Of a stretch of DNA of 64,000 nucleotides, positions 25,945 through 34,672 are shown piece after piece. The notes beneath the pieces were generated by a model. That model made no database searches, was not told the origin of the DNA, and saw only the letters and a list, made by a program, of their open reading frames with translations. The stretch comes from Paenacidovorax monticola. GTDB lineage: Bacteria; Pseudomonadota; Gammaproteobacteria; Burkholderiales; Burkholderiaceae_C. A program made the translations under genes and the position numbers. The first letter of the stretch is position 1. Every line of letters starts with the position of its first letter. The DNA lies in the NCBI RefSeq assembly GCF_014489595.1, contig NZ_CP060790.1, positions 2,976,001-3,040,000 on the forward strand, written 5' to 3'.

Positions 25945-27518
25945 GCCGCACCTCCTTCGGCCGTGGCGCCGGCGGGCGGCGGGTCGCCGCGCCACGCGGC
26001 GAAGTTGCGCTGGTCCTCCGAGCCCTCGAAGTCAAAGTTGTCGCGCCCCACGTTCAGGCCGTACCAGTCGAGCACGGCCAGCAGCGGATCGAAGCCAGGC
26101 TGCGTGGGGTCCACGCCCTCCTTGAAGCAGTGGCCCTGGTAGATCTGGTGCACGGGCAGCCAGGACTGCACGTATTTCTCGGGCTCGTGCTCGAAGATGT
26201 GCTGGCAGCCGTCGCTGCAGAAGTGGTACTTGTCGCCCTGGTACGTGGTCTCGCGGTAGCAGATCTTGGTGGGGTCGCCCGGCTCGGTGAAGAGCATGGG
26301 GATTTGGCAGGTGGTACACAGCATGGGCAGCGTCTTGTTGTAGAAGCGCTTGCCGGCCTGCTGCTGCGCGCGGAAATGCTCCAGGCGCGGGCGGTGGTAT
26401 TGGTCGAAGCTCTCGGGGTACTTCTCCGACAGCCAGGCCATTTCATCGTCGTTCGGCACCCAGGTGTGGAAGGGCGCGGCGGCCGCGTAGTTGTAGAAGG
26501 TGTTCCAGGCCTGGTGGCTGATGTGGTGTTTGCCCTCGCAGGCCTCCTTCCAGCCCGCGGGCTCGCGGATGCCGTAGCGCGCGAGGTCCTTGAACAGCGC
26601 GCCGCCGTTCTGCTCGGCGTACATCTCCCAGGCTTCCTTCCAGCTCATCACACGCTTGGGCAGCATGTAGTCCTGCATCATGGCCACGAGCGTGAGCACG
26701 CGGTAGCCGCGCCAGAACCACTTGTCGATCCAGCGCTGCACGATGGGCACATTGCCCGGGTCCTGCTCCAGCAGGAACTTGATGCACTCGATGCCCAGCG
26801 TCATGTGACGCGACTCGTCGCTCTGCGCCGAGAAGCCGAAGGTGACGGTGGACATGTCGCCGTTGTGCGCGGCGCCCGACATGAAGGGCACGAACAGCAG
26901 GTTGGTGAGCACGTATTCGAACGAGAAGCTCACCGCCGTGAGGAACTCGAAGGGCCCTGCCGTGAGCGCATCCTCGAAGAACGACTTGGGCACGGAGAGG
27001 TACCACACGCGGTCGAACCAGTGACTCGCGTTGTGCATGCCGTTGAAGTACTTGTTGTAGTGGCTGATCGCGTGCGTCTCGGTCTGGAAGTGGCGCAGCT
27101 CGTCGATGGACTGCATCTGTGCCGCCACACGCGCGCCCACCCCCGTGAAGTGCCGCCCCACGTGCGCGAAGCCGCGGTGCGCGTAGTACTCCAGCGGCGT
27201 CACGCCCTGGATGAAGAGCTTGAGCGCATTCACGTAGCGCGCGTCGGCCACGCCGAGCTGGCCATTGTTCTGCGCGAAGGCCTCGATGACGGCGTAGAGC
27301 TTCTTCTCCTTCTCGCCCTGGTACTTCCAGTAGGCGTCCATGGTCAGGCGGAAGGGGTCTTCCCATTGGTCCCAGTCGTGGATCTTGATGCCCTCGTAGC
27401 GGTCGTACGGGAAGACCTTGTCCATGGGCTGGTAGCTGGTCTCCCAGCCCAGGCCGCGCGTCATCGCGGCGTAGCGCTCCTTGAGGCCGAGTTTCTTCTT
27501 GGTGACACGGGTGTCCAT
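25941..27518 (-). CDS. dmpN: Phenol hydroxylase large (alpha, di-iron) subunit P3
   Basis: Catalytic subunit carrying the carboxylate-bridged di-iron centre that hydroxylates phenol to catechol. In this 525-residue protein the ligands are Glu110 (TPLEYYAHR), Glu140 and His143 (DELRHFQTE), Glu201 (SFEYVLTN), and Glu235 and His238 (DESRHMTLG). The C-terminal YHS-like part has CTTCQIPM and FCSDGCQHIFEHEPEKY cysteines for a zinc site. It lies between dmpM and dmpO; full length. Confidence 0.97.
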   Translation of the reverse strand: MDTRVTKKKLGLKERYAAMTRGLGWETSYQPMDKVFPYDRYEGIKIHDWDQWEDPFRLTMDAYWKYQGEKEKKLYAVIEAFAQNNGQLGVADARYVNALKLFIQGVTPLEYYAHRGFAHVGRHFTGVGARVAAQMQSIDELRHFQTETHAISHYNKYFNGMHNASHWFDRVWYLSVPKSFFEDALTAGPFEFLTAVSFSFEYVLTNLLFVPFMSGAAHNGDMSTVTFGFSAQSDESRHMTLGIECIKFLLEQDPGNVPIVQRWIDKWFWRGYRVLTLVAMMQDYMLPKRVMSWKEAWEMYAEQNGGALFKDLARYGIREPAGWKEACEGKHHISHQAWNTFYNYAAAAPFHTWVPNDDEMAWLSEKYPESFDQYHRPRLEHFRAQQQAGKRFYNKTLPMLCTTCQIPMLFTEPGDPTKICYRETTYQGDKYHFCSDGCQHIFEHEPEKYVQSWLPVHQIYQGHCFKEGVDPTQPGFDPLLAVLDWYGLNVGRDNFDFEGSEDQRNFAAWRGDPPPAGATAEGGAA

Positions 27519-27550
27519 GCTTGTCTCCTGTGGTGTCGGTGCGTGCGGGC

Positions 27551-27838
27551 TCAGTGCTCCCAGCTCAGGGTGAGCTGGTCGTCGTCCTCGTCGATGTGGC
27601 CCGAGAGCGTCACGAGGTTCACGTGGATCTGCTGCAGGTCGAACGGGCGGCCTGTCTGTTCTTCGATGGTGGCGCGCTGGATCGTGAGGCGCCCCGGGGC
27701 GTCGATCTTCACGAGGCCGGGCGAATGCACGGCCACGGCGGCGGGGTTGTCGGCCAGGATCGCGTCGATCACGGGGCGCGACTCCTCGTTGGCCTGGAAG
27801 GCGATGAAGACTTTGGATGCGGTGCTGGCGGCGGTCAT
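27551..27838 (-). CDS. dmpM: Phenol hydroxylase effector protein P2
   Basis: Cofactor-free coupling protein of 95 residues that docks on the oxygenase to make turnover efficient. It has the MmoB/DmpM fold sequence KVFIAFQANEESRPVIDAIL, AVHSPGLVKIDAPGRLTIQR and LQQIHVNLVTLSGHIDEDDDQLTLSW. The ATG at 27838 is 14 bp after the dmpL stop; the frame remains open upstream inside dmpL but is not homologous. Confidence 0.95.
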   Translation of the reverse strand: MTAASTASKVFIAFQANEESRPVIDAILADNPAAVAVHSPGLVKIDAPGRLTIQRATIEEQTGRPFDLQQIHVNLVTLSGHIDEDDDQLTLSWEH

Positions 27839-27852
27839 GGCGTCACTCCCTC

Positions 27853-28845
27853 TCACAGGTCCAGCCCGGCCTTGCGGGCGCGTGCGTCGAGCGCCTCGCG
27901 CACGGACTGCAGCGCGGCGGCGCCTTGCGCGCCGAGCGCCAGCTCCGCCACGGGCGCGAGCGCAGCCTCGGCCTCGCCCGCATACGCGGCATACCAGCCC
28001 GAGATCAGGCGGCGGTTGGCGTCGGACTCGGCCGCCGCGACCTTGGCCACGGCGTCGACCCAGCGCGCGCTCTCCTCGTGCCATTCGGGCATGAAGGCCG
28101 TGAGCATGGCCACGGCCGTGCCGCCCTGCAGCGCGAGATGCTCGTCCACGAACTGGCCGTAGACCAGCGGGTACAGCAGGCCGTCGAGCGCGAGGTTCTG
28201 CGCCACGAACAGTTCGACCGGGTCCTGCAGCACCAGCGTGTCCTCCACGTAGCGGCGCAGCGGCTGCCAGCGCGCGTCCTGCAGCCAGGCGTTCTTGCCG
28301 GCCTCCAGCACGCCGGGCTCGTCCATCACCAGACCCAGGCGCGTGAGGTACTGCGCCACGCCCAGGTGGTCCATGGCATGGAACATGGCCGGCGCCGTGA
28401 AGGCCGTGCCGTAGCCGCGTGAACAGACGGTGCAGTTGTTCATGTTGCCGCCCCAGGCCACGTGGCGCAGGGGCATGAGCACGTCGCAGGCATGGGCGCG
28501 CAGCGCGTCGGGCATCTTGTCCACGAGCCCGCGCGACTCAACGAACTGGTAGTTGGACTCCATCGCGTCCTGCTGGCGCGCACGGGCCATGGTCCAGGTG
28601 GCGTAGTAGTACTGGCGCGGGTCGCGCAGCGCATACCAATCGGCCATGCGCACGGCCGTGCGGCCCGTGTCGAACAGCTCGAAGCCCGGCTCCCATGTAG
28701 GCCGGTAGTGAAAATTGGCCGTGGGCTGCGCGCCCAGCGTGGCCTCCAGGTAGCGCGACGCGGGCTTGTCGCCCATGTAGTCCGCCACGCGGGCGAAGGT
28801 CTGGCGCAGCGGCTGGATCTCGCGCGCCTGCAGGTCGATGTTCAT
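27853..28845 (-). CDS. dmpL: Phenol hydroxylase beta subunit P1
   Basis: Structural, non-catalytic ferritin-like subunit (330 residues) that pairs with DmpN. Features are the N-terminal IQPLRQTFARVADYMGDKPASRYLE and the block RMADWYALRDPRQYYYATWTMARARQQDAMESNYQ, which lacks the full ExxH iron ligand set, as expected. AAGGAGAC precedes the ATG. It follows dmpK by 39 bp. Confidence 0.95.
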   Translation of the reverse strand: MNIDLQAREIQPLRQTFARVADYMGDKPASRYLEATLGAQPTANFHYRPTWEPGFELFDTGRTAVRMADWYALRDPRQYYYATWTMARARQQDAMESNYQFVESRGLVDKMPDALRAHACDVLMPLRHVAWGGNMNNCTVCSRGYGTAFTAPAMFHAMDHLGVAQYLTRLGLVMDEPGVLEAGKNAWLQDARWQPLRRYVEDTLVLQDPVELFVAQNLALDGLLYPLVYGQFVDEHLALQGGTAVAMLTAFMPEWHEESARWVDAVAKVAAAESDANRRLISGWYAAYAGEAEAALAPVAELALGAQGAAALQSVREALDARARKAGLDL

Positions 28846-28884
28846 GGGGGCTTGTCTCCTTGCGGTGGTTGTGTGGGGCCCGGA

Positions 28885-29097
28885 TCAGTCATCCAGGCGG
28901 CGCACGCGGTGTGCCGCGCAGAACGCCTCGAAGGCCGGCGCGGGCAGCATCAGCTCCACCGACAGCTCGGGCCATCCGACCGAGAACGCGAACTCGACAA
29001 AGCCGTTGTCCCGGCGCCCCAGCACGCGCACGAACCGCTGCGACAGATCGCAGGCGGTCTCCGTGGCGGTGGCGGGTGCGGTGGCGGTACGTGGCAT
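28885..29097 (-). CDS. dmpK: Phenol hydroxylase assembly protein P0
   Basis: First gene of the upper operon. In Pseudomonas, DmpK is not needed for catalysis in vitro but helps insert iron into or assemble the hydroxylase. The 70-residue protein begins MPRTATAPATATETACDLS and ends with RFVRVLGRRDNGFVEFAFSVGWPELSVELMLPAPAFEAFC, the recognisable family block. The ATG at 29097 lies about 35 bases after the sigma-54 promoter, with GGAG upstream. Confidence 0.9.
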   Translation of the reverse strand: MPRTATAPATATETACDLSQRFVRVLGRRDNGFVEFAFSVGWPELSVELMLPAPAFEAFCAAHRVRRLDD

Positions 29098-29130
29098 GGC
29101 GGTCTCCTGTGCGGCTTTGCACCCGGTGTT

Positions 29131-29148
29131 TTGCACGGCCCATGCCAA
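29131..29148 (-). promoter_or_regulatory. Sigma-54 (-24/-12) promoter of the phenol operon
   Basis: Reading the minus strand, TTGGCATGGGCCGTGCAA has the invariant GG and GC dinucleotides with ten bases between them, as in TGGCAC-N5-TTGCA. It would start transcription near 29120, just ahead of dmpK, and fits control by the adjacent DmpR-type activator. Confidence 0.85.
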
Positions 29149-29170
29149 CCGGCAGCCTTCACCCCAAAAA

Positions 29171-29180
29171 TATCGATAAA
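29171..29180. promoter_or_regulatory. Putative operator, left copy of an inverted TATCGATAAA pair
   Basis: TATCGATAAA, preceded by an A-rich stretch, lies about 55 bp upstream of the predicted dmpK start of transcription. The same sequence in inverted orientation is found at 29369-29378 in front of dmpR. The core TATCGATA is self-complementary. Candidate site for the GntR regulator encoded after dmpR. Confidence 0.5.
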
Positions 29181-29284
29181 TTCAGGGTTTGTCCCTAGAA
29201 AACGAGGCCTACGGCACTCGGACGGAGCAGCCACGGCGCCGGCCCTGCGGGCCTCGCGCCGGATTGCTGCACAGCAGCATGATG

Positions 29285-29321
29285 ATTTGATGAAGCCCTG
29301 CCCCGAGGCTTTGCATCAAAT
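29285..29321. promoter_or_regulatory. Upstream activating sequence for the DmpR-type activator
   Basis: Inverted repeat ATTTGATG-AAGCC / GGCTT-TG-CATCAAAT, with the arms at 29285-29292 and 29314-29321. The TTGAT...ATCAA arms resemble XylR/DmpR sites. Its centre is about 180 bp upstream of the sigma-54 start site, a normal distance for an enhancer, and it lies between the divergent dmpR and dmpK genes. Confidence 0.7.
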
Positions 29322-29368
29322 GGTGAAGTGAGAGGCCCGGGTCGATACCGATGGATGGCAAACTCCTA

Positions 29369-29378
29369 TTTATCGATA
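29369..29378. promoter_or_regulatory. Putative operator, right copy of the inverted TATCGATAAA pair
   Basis: TTTATCGATA is the inverse of the site at 29171-29180 and ends eight bases before the dmpR ATG at 29387, where a bound repressor would block dmpR expression. A looser match, GTCGATACCGAT, begins at 29341. Confidence 0.5.
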
Positions 29379-29386
29379 CTTTCGCC

Positions 29387-31081
29387 ATGCCCTCCACCGC
29401 CCTGCCCCCGCTGCCGTCCGACGCCGACCTGCGCCGCCTGGTGCACTTCTCCACCGTCGATGGCCGCATCTGGCTGTCGGACCAGCGCATGCTGCTCGTC
29501 CACGCGGCAGCCTTCCTGGCCCTGCGGCGCGAGCTCGTGGCCAGCCTGGGCCCGGCCCACACGCGCCGCCTGCTCATGCGTGCGGGCTATGCCTCGGGCG
29601 AGCGCGACGCGCTGCTGGCGCGCCAGGTGCGGCCCGACGCCTCGCTGTTCGACGCCTTCGCCGTGGGGCCGCAGCTGCACATGCTGGAAGGCGCGGTGCG
29701 CGTGCAGCCCAGGGTGTTCGAGCACGACGAGGCGGCCGACCATTTCCACGGCATCTTCCAGTGGGACCACAGCTGGGAGGCCGAGGTGCACCAGCGCGCC
29801 TGGGGCCCGCAGGACACGCCGGTGTGCTGGATGCTGCTGGGCTATGCCTCGGGCTACACCAGCGCCTTCTTCCGCCGCCCCGCGCTGTTCAAGGAGGTGC
29901 AGTGCACCGCCTGCGGCGACGCGCATTGCCTCATCGAGGGCCGCTTCGCGCACGAGTGGCCCGACGGCGAGCAGCTCGCGCGCGACTACGACCCCGACTC
30001 CATGCTCGTGCGCATCGACGAACTGCAGTCGCAGGTGGAGGCGCTGCGCACGCAGCTGCAGCCCGCCGACGACCAGGGGCCGCTGCTGGGCCGCTCGCGC
30101 GCGTTCAACGACACTGTTAAGCTGCTGCGCAAGGCCGCGCCCACGCAGGTCACGGTGCTGCTCACGGGCGAGACCGGCGTGGGCAAGGAGCGCTTCGCGC
30201 GCGCGCTGCACGCCATGGGTCCGCGCGCCGACAAGCCCTTCGTGGCCGTGAACTGCGCGGCGCTGCCGGCCGAACTCATCGAGAGCGAGCTCTTCGGCGC
30301 CGAGAAGGGCGCGTACACGGGCGCCACGGCCGCGCGCGTAGGCCGCTTCGAGCGCGCGCACGGCGGCACGCTGCTGCTCGACGAACTGGGCGAGCTGCCG
30401 CTGCCCGCGCAGGCCAAGCTCCTGCGCGTGCTGCAGCAGGGCGAGGTGGAGCGCCTGGGCGGCACGCAGGCGCGCAAGGTGGACGTGCGCGTGGTGGCCG
30501 CCACCAACGTCGACCTGGAGAAGGCCGTCGAGGAAGGGCGCTTCCGGCGCGACCTGCTGTACCGCCTGAACGTCTATCCCATCCGCATTCCGCCGCTGCG
30601 CGAGCGGCTGGACGACATCGAGCCCCTGGCCATGCACCTGTTGCAGCGCTACGCGGCCATGCACGGCAAGCGCGTGGCGGGCTTCACCGACCTGGCCATG
30701 GCCGCGATGCGCCAGCATGCCTGGCCCGGCAACGTGCGCGAGCTGGAGAACCTCATCGAGCGCGGCGTGATCCTCGCGCCGCAGGACGACCTCGTGGATG
30801 CGTCCATGCTGTTCCCAGCGTCGGCCATGCCCACGGCGCTCACCGTGAACGCGGCGGGCGGCCTGGAGAGCGAGGCCCGCAGCGCGCAGAGCGCCAGCCT
30901 GTACGACACGGTGCAGGCCAGCGGCCTCACGCTCGACGCGCTGGAGGACGCCCTGATCCGCGAGGCCGTGGAGCGCGCGGGCGGCAACCTCGCGGCCGCC
31001 GCGCGCGCGCTGGGCCTGACCCGCCCGCAGCTGAGCTACCGCCTGTCGCGTCTGCAGGAACGCACGCCGCCCGCCGCGTGA
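29387..31081 (+). CDS. dmpR: Phenol-responsive sigma-54-dependent activator, XylR/DmpR family
   Basis: A 564-residue activator of the phenol operon. The N-terminal sensory domain and V4R module (about 1-200) have [23 protein letters not shown] and the zinc cysteines in [13 protein letters not shown] and [10 protein letters not shown] short linker leads to the AAA+ domain with Walker A GETGVGKE (261-268) and the sigma-54-contacting loop GAYTGA (308-313; the usual GAFTGA has Phe). The C-terminal Fis-type HTH is [24 protein letters not shown] prefer the ATG at 29387 to 29351 because the length then matches DmpR and the upstream codons overlap a likely operator. It is divergent from dmpK. Confidence 0.93.
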   Translation: MPSTALPPLPSDADLRRLVHFSTVDGRIWLSDQRMLLVHAAAFLALRRELVASLGPAHTRRLLMRAGYASGERDALLARQVRPDASLFDAFAVGPQLHMLEGAVRVQPRVFEHDEAADHFHGIFQWDHSWEAEVHQRAWGPQDTPVCWMLLGYASGYTSAFFRRPALFKEVQCTACGDAHCLIEGRFAHEWPDGEQLARDYDPDSMLVRIDELQSQVEALRTQLQPADDQGPLLGRSRAFNDTVKLLRKAAPTQVTVLLTGETGVGKERFARALHAMGPRADKPFVAVNCAALPAELIESELFGAEKGAYTGATAARVGRFERAHGGTLLLDELGELPLPAQAKLLRVLQQGEVERLGGTQARKVDVRVVAATNVDLEKAVEEGRFRRDLLYRLNVYPIRIPPLRERLDDIEPLAMHLLQRYAAMHGKRVAGFTDLAMAAMRQHAWPGNVRELENLIERGVILAPQDDLVDASMLFPASAMPTALTVNAAGGLESEARSAQSASLYDTVQASGLTLDALEDALIREAVERAGGNLAAAARALGLTRPQLSYRLSRLQERTPPAA

Positions 31082-31104
31082 GCGGCCCCCACCCCCTGTT
31101 CACC

Positions 31105-31874
31105 ATGGCCAAACGATCCTTTCTCCCCCTGCAGGCATTGCACGGCGGCGATGCCCCGGAGCCGGGCGCGGGCGGCTCCGGCCCTCGCGCACCCTCATCG
31201 AGCAGACCTATGCCACGCTGCGCGACGACATCGTCGAGGGGCGCCTCGCGCCCGGCGGCAAGCTGCGCATCGAGCACCTGCGCACGCAGTACCAGGTGGG
31301 CGCGGGCACGCTGCGCGAGGCGCTCACGCGCCTGGTGAGCGACGCGCTCGTCACGGCCGAGGGCCAGCGCGGCTTCCGCGTGGCGCCCATCGCCATCGAA
31401 GACCTGGAGGACATCACGCGCCTGCGCGTGCAGATCGAGATCGAGGCGCTGCGCCAGTCGATCCGCGCGGGCGGCGCGCAGTGGCGCGCGGCGCTGGCCG
31501 GCGCCTATGCGGCCATCTCGGCCGAGGAGCAGCCCATCGCACCGCACCGCCGGCGCCAGTGGGAGCAACTGAACGTGCGCTTTCACGAGGCGCTGCTCTC
31601 GGGCCACGCCTCGCCCTGGACGCTGCGCGTGCTGCGCCTGCTGTCGCGCCACAGCGAGCGCTACCGCAGCTATGCCATGGGCCTGCCCGGCAGCGTGCGC
31701 GACGTGCATGCCGAGCACACCGAGATCTTCGAGCTGGCCATGGCGGGGCAGGACGCGCGCGCCGCGCTGGCGCTGGAGGCCCATATCCGCGCCACGCCCG
31801 ACCTGCTCATCAAGGCACTGCGCGAGGGCCGGGCCGTGCTGCCGGGCCACGAGCCGCCGCAGCACGCGGCCTGA
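31105..31874 (+). CDS. GntR-family (FCD) regulator, AphS-like (one apparent frameshift)
   Basis: Transcriptional regulator of 256 residues once one break is bridged. The N-terminus is [20 protein letters not shown]. After a lost base between about 31155 and 31190 comes the winged helix [20 protein letters not shown], then [27 protein letters not shown] with the recognition helix. The FCD effector domain has [16 protein letters not shown] and [24 protein letters not shown]. It lies 23 bp after dmpR in the same direction. In Comamonas testosteroni TA441 a GntR protein, AphS, represses the phenol genes, so this is probably its counterpart. The inverted TATCGATAAA pair in the dmpR/dmpK region is a plausible target. 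Confidence 0.83.
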
Positions 31875-31935
31875 AGGCAAGATCAAGCCACAGCGCCCGA
31901 CGATCAGCGGTACAAGCTATCAGTTCAGGAGCAAA

Positions 31936-32799
31936 TCAACCCTTGCGCGCCGCCTGGTACAGGCCCTGCACCTTGGGCACGTTCTGCTCCAGCTCGCGGA
32001 TGCGGTCGGGGCCGCTCGGGTGGGTGGACAGGAAGGCCAGCCCGTCCTTTCCACCCGTGGCCTGGCCCATCTTGCGCCACAGGTTCACGGCGGCCTCGGG
32101 GTTGTAGCCCGCGCGCGCGGCCAGTTCCAGGCCCACGAGGTCGGCATCGGTCTCGTCCGTACGGCTGAACTTGAGCGTGAGCAGCTGCGTGCCGAGATTG
32201 GCCGCCGCATTGCCGAGGTCGCCCAGCCCCAGCAGCTGCGCGCCCAGCGACAGGCCGATGCTCGTGGCCTGCGACTTGGCCAGCCGCGAGCGCGCATGCT
32301 CGCGCAGCGCGTGGGCCATCTCGTGGCCCATGACCATCGCGGTCTCGTCGTCGGTGAGCTTGAGCTGGTCGAGGATGCCCGTGTAGAACGCGATCTTGCC
32401 GCCGGGCATGCAGAAGGCGTTGATCTGCTTGCTGCCGATCAGGTTGACCTCCCAGCGCCACTGGCGCGCGCGGTCGTTCCACTGCGCCGTGTAGGGGATG
32501 AGGCGCCGCGCGATCGCGTGCAGGCGCTGCAGCTGCGGGTTGCCTTCGGGCGCGAGCGCGCCCTTGGCGCGGGCCTGGGCCAGCATCTGGCTGTATTGCT
32601 GCGTGGCGGAGGTCTCCAGCGTCTCGGCGGGCACGAGCTTTCGCATGCCCGAGGCATTGCCCACGTCCACCTGCGCGAGCGCGGGCGCCGCCATGGCCGC
32701 ACCCGCCGCCAGCAGGAAGCCGCGCCGCGCGTTCCAGGGCGACGCCTTGGCGGCGCACAGGGCGCAGCCGCGATGGAGAGGAAGGGCGATGTCGTGCAT
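31936..32799 (-). CDS. M48-family metallopeptidase, exported
   Basis: A 287-residue zinc protease of the M48 (Oma1/BepA-like) group. A twin-Arg-like export signal ARRGFLLAAGAAMAAPALA lies at about 24-42. The active site is HEMAHA (159-164), with the third zinc ligand in ETDADLVGLELAARAGYNPEAA. The substrate-proximal INAFCMPGGKIAFYTGIL is typical. Such proteins usually act in envelope protein quality control. Monocistronic by appearance; convergent with the GntR gene. Confidence 0.88.
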   Translation of the reverse strand: MHDIALPLHRGCALCAAKASPWNARRGFLLAAGAAMAAPALAQVDVGNASGMRKLVPAETLETSATQQYSQMLAQARAKGALAPEGNPQLQRLHAIARRLIPYTAQWNDRARQWRWEVNLIGSKQINAFCMPGGKIAFYTGILDQLKLTDDETAMVMGHEMAHALREHARSRLAKSQATSIGLSLGAQLLGLGDLGNAAANLGTQLLTLKFSRTDETDADLVGLELAARAGYNPEAAVNLWRKMGQATGGKDGLAFLSTHPSGPDRIRELEQNVPKVQGLYQAARKG

Positions 32800-32865
32800 G
32801 GCGGGCTATCTGGGGGCAAAACCGTATTTTTACAGCCTGCACGCCGCCGTGCCGCGCCGGTGTAC

Positions 32866-33795
32866 CTAGGCCTGTACCGGCCCGGGTTTCCGAAAGGCCG
32901 CGGGCCGCAGCTCCGCGCGGATCACCGCCATGAGCCCCAGCATCACCAGGCCCAGGCCGCACCATGCGGCCAGCGGCTGGTGCTCCCCCACGATGAGCAC
33001 CGCCAGCACGAAGGCCGCCACCGGCTCGATCAGGGTCAGGGTCACCCCCGTGGCGCCCGAAATGCTGCGCAGCCCGTTCGAAAACGCCACGTAGGCCAGC
33101 CCCGACACCACCGTGCCCAGGTACACCACCACGGCCAGCGAAGGACCGCTCCATGTGGGCGCCCCGGCCAGCCCCCAGGCCACGGGGCACGCCAGCAGCG
33201 CGGCCCCGGTGAACACGCGCTGGTTCACCCGGCCCGGCGAATGGGCCGCCACCAGCCGCTTGTTCACCAGCGCATAGCTGGCGTACCACAGCCCCGCCCA
33301 CAGGCACAGCCCCAGGCCGCTCCAGGACAAGGCCACGGCACTGCCCTTGCTCAGCACCAGGGCCGCGCCGCCGGCCACGCTGATGGCCGTGCCGATCCAC
33401 CACAGCGGCGACGGCGGAGAGCGCAACAGCAGCGCCTGGATGAGCCCCGCCCAGATGGGGCTGCTGCCAATGGCCACCGCCGTGCCGACCCCGACCCCCG
33501 CCAGGCGCACCCCCGCATAGAACGTGATGCTGTAGCCCGCCACGCCGGCCGAGGCCAGCACCCACAGCCCCAAGGGCACGGGCGGCCTCGGCGCGGGATC
33601 GGGTGCGGGGCCGCCTCTCGCCACGGCCTGCAACAGCGCAAAGAAGACGCTGGCCACCAGCAGCTGGGCCGCCCCCACCCAGAAAGGCGAGAGGGTGCCG
33701 GCACCCAGGCTCTGGGCCGTGCCGGTGGTTCCCCACAGAATGGACGCCAGGGCCACCAGGGCCACGCCGCGGCCGGAATGCGATGCATGTGTCAT
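32866..33795 (-). CDS. EamA-family (DMT) inner-membrane transporter
   Basis: A 309-residue protein with ten predicted membrane segments in two EamA halves. The first half begins GVALVALASILWGTTGTAQSLG; the second begins SWSGLGLCLWAGLWYASYALVNKRLV. The Gly/Pro motif TLIEPVAAFVLAVLIVGE near the C-terminus is a family hallmark. The start is ATG at 33795; longer frames upstream lack homology. Substrate unknown (metabolite efflux is usual for the family). Confidence 0.87.
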   Translation of the reverse strand: MTHASHSGRGVALVALASILWGTTGTAQSLGAGTLSPFWVGAAQLLVASVFFALLQAVARGGPAPDPAPRPPVPLGLWVLASAGVAGYSITFYAGVRLAGVGVGTAVAIGSSPIWAGLIQALLLRSPPSPLWWIGTAISVAGGAALVLSKGSAVALSWSGLGLCLWAGLWYASYALVNKRLVAAHSPGRVNQRVFTGAALLACPVAWGLAGAPTWSGPSLAVVVYLGTVVSGLAYVAFSNGLRSISGATGVTLTLIEPVAAFVLAVLIVGEHQPLAAWCGLGLVMLGLMAVIRAELRPAAFRKPGPVQA

Positions 33796-33880
33796 CCCTG
33801 CATGCTGCGCCCGTCCGCAGGCCCCAAATGTCGAGCAACGCGCGAAGTGCTTGCCCCGAGGTTTCGAGAAAAACCGCCGG

Positions 33881-33922
33881 CAGCGCCCATGCATCCAGCG
33901 CAGGCAGCTATGTTTTCTGCAG
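33881..33922 (-). repeat. Dispersed repeat, family R2 (copy e)
   Basis: CAGCGCAGGCAGCTA is identical to the reverse strand of copy b at 16629-16688, with GGCAGCGCCCATGCAT before it and TGTTTTCTGCAGC after. It ends directly at the AraC gene stop codon. Confidence 0.5.
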
Positions 33923-34612
33923 CTATTCCATCCGCCGCAGAGCCCGCGCGCCCACGCCGCGCTCGCGCCGCAGCGCATAGGCCAGGGCACTGGCGCTCGC
34001 GTAGCCGCACTGCAGCGCCACGGTATCGAGCGGCAGGCCGCGCGCGAGCAGCGCCTCGGCACGGTCCAGGCGCAGGCCGCGCAGCCAGGCCTGGGGCGTG
34101 CGGCCCGTGAGCTCGGCCAGCCGCGCGTGGAAGCGCGGCGCGCTCAGGTGGCACAGCGCGGCCAGCCGTGCCGTGGGCCAGTCCTCGTGCAACGCGCCCT
34201 GCACCGCCTGCGTGAGCCGCTCCAGATGAACGCCCCGGCGCGCGATCACCCCGGGCGCCTGCAGCACCTCGGCCACGCGCGCGGCGGCGCCCTCCAGCGC
34301 CTGCGGCACGCCGCGCCAGGGCGGCGGCACGGCGAAGCGGCGCACCCGCGCCAGGCCCGGCTGATCGGGCGCGTCGATCACGAACATGCGCGACGCGGGA
34401 GCGGCCAGAAAGCCGTGCCGCGCCCCCGCGGGGATCACGATGCCGCAGGCCGTGTCGACGAACGCGGCACGCCCGCCGACCTCCAGCTCCATGCGCCCCT
34501 GCAGCGCGTAGAGGATCTGTGCATGGTCGTGCGCGTGCGCACTGTGCTCGCCGCTGTAGCGGCGCACGGAGCAGCTCGGCTCGAAGGGCACGGAGGCATC
34601 GCGGACCATCAT
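33923..34612 (-). CDS. AraC-family transcriptional regulator with cupin sensor
   Basis: A 229-residue regulator. The N-terminal cupin-like ligand domain has HAHDHAQILYALQGRMELEVGG and PAGARHGFLA. The C-terminal double HTH runs from about residue 130, with TARLAALCHLSAPRFHARLAELTG and the AraC signature LDTVALQCGYASASALAYALRRERG. It is divergent from the AmpG-like MFS gene (60 bp apart), which it may control. Inducer not inferable. Confidence 0.86.
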   Translation of the reverse strand: MMVRDASVPFEPSCSVRRYSGEHSAHAHDHAQILYALQGRMELEVGGRAAFVDTACGIVIPAGARHGFLAAPASRMFVIDAPDQPGLARVRRFAVPPPWRGVPQALEGAAARVAEVLQAPGVIARRGVHLERLTQAVQGALHEDWPTARLAALCHLSAPRFHARLAELTGRTPQAWLRGLRLDRAEALLARGLPLDTVALQCGYASASALAYALRRERGVGARALRRME

Positions 34613-34672
34613 GTGCCGATGGTAGCGCCGGCCGGCGGGATAATGGTCCGGGTCCGCCCGCCTCCCGACGCC

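Noticed and set aside
31672..34110. An 812-codon plus-strand open frame
   Set aside because: It runs antisense to the M48 and EamA genes and out of frame with the GntR gene; the translation is low-complexity Arg/His/Gly/Gln with no family features.
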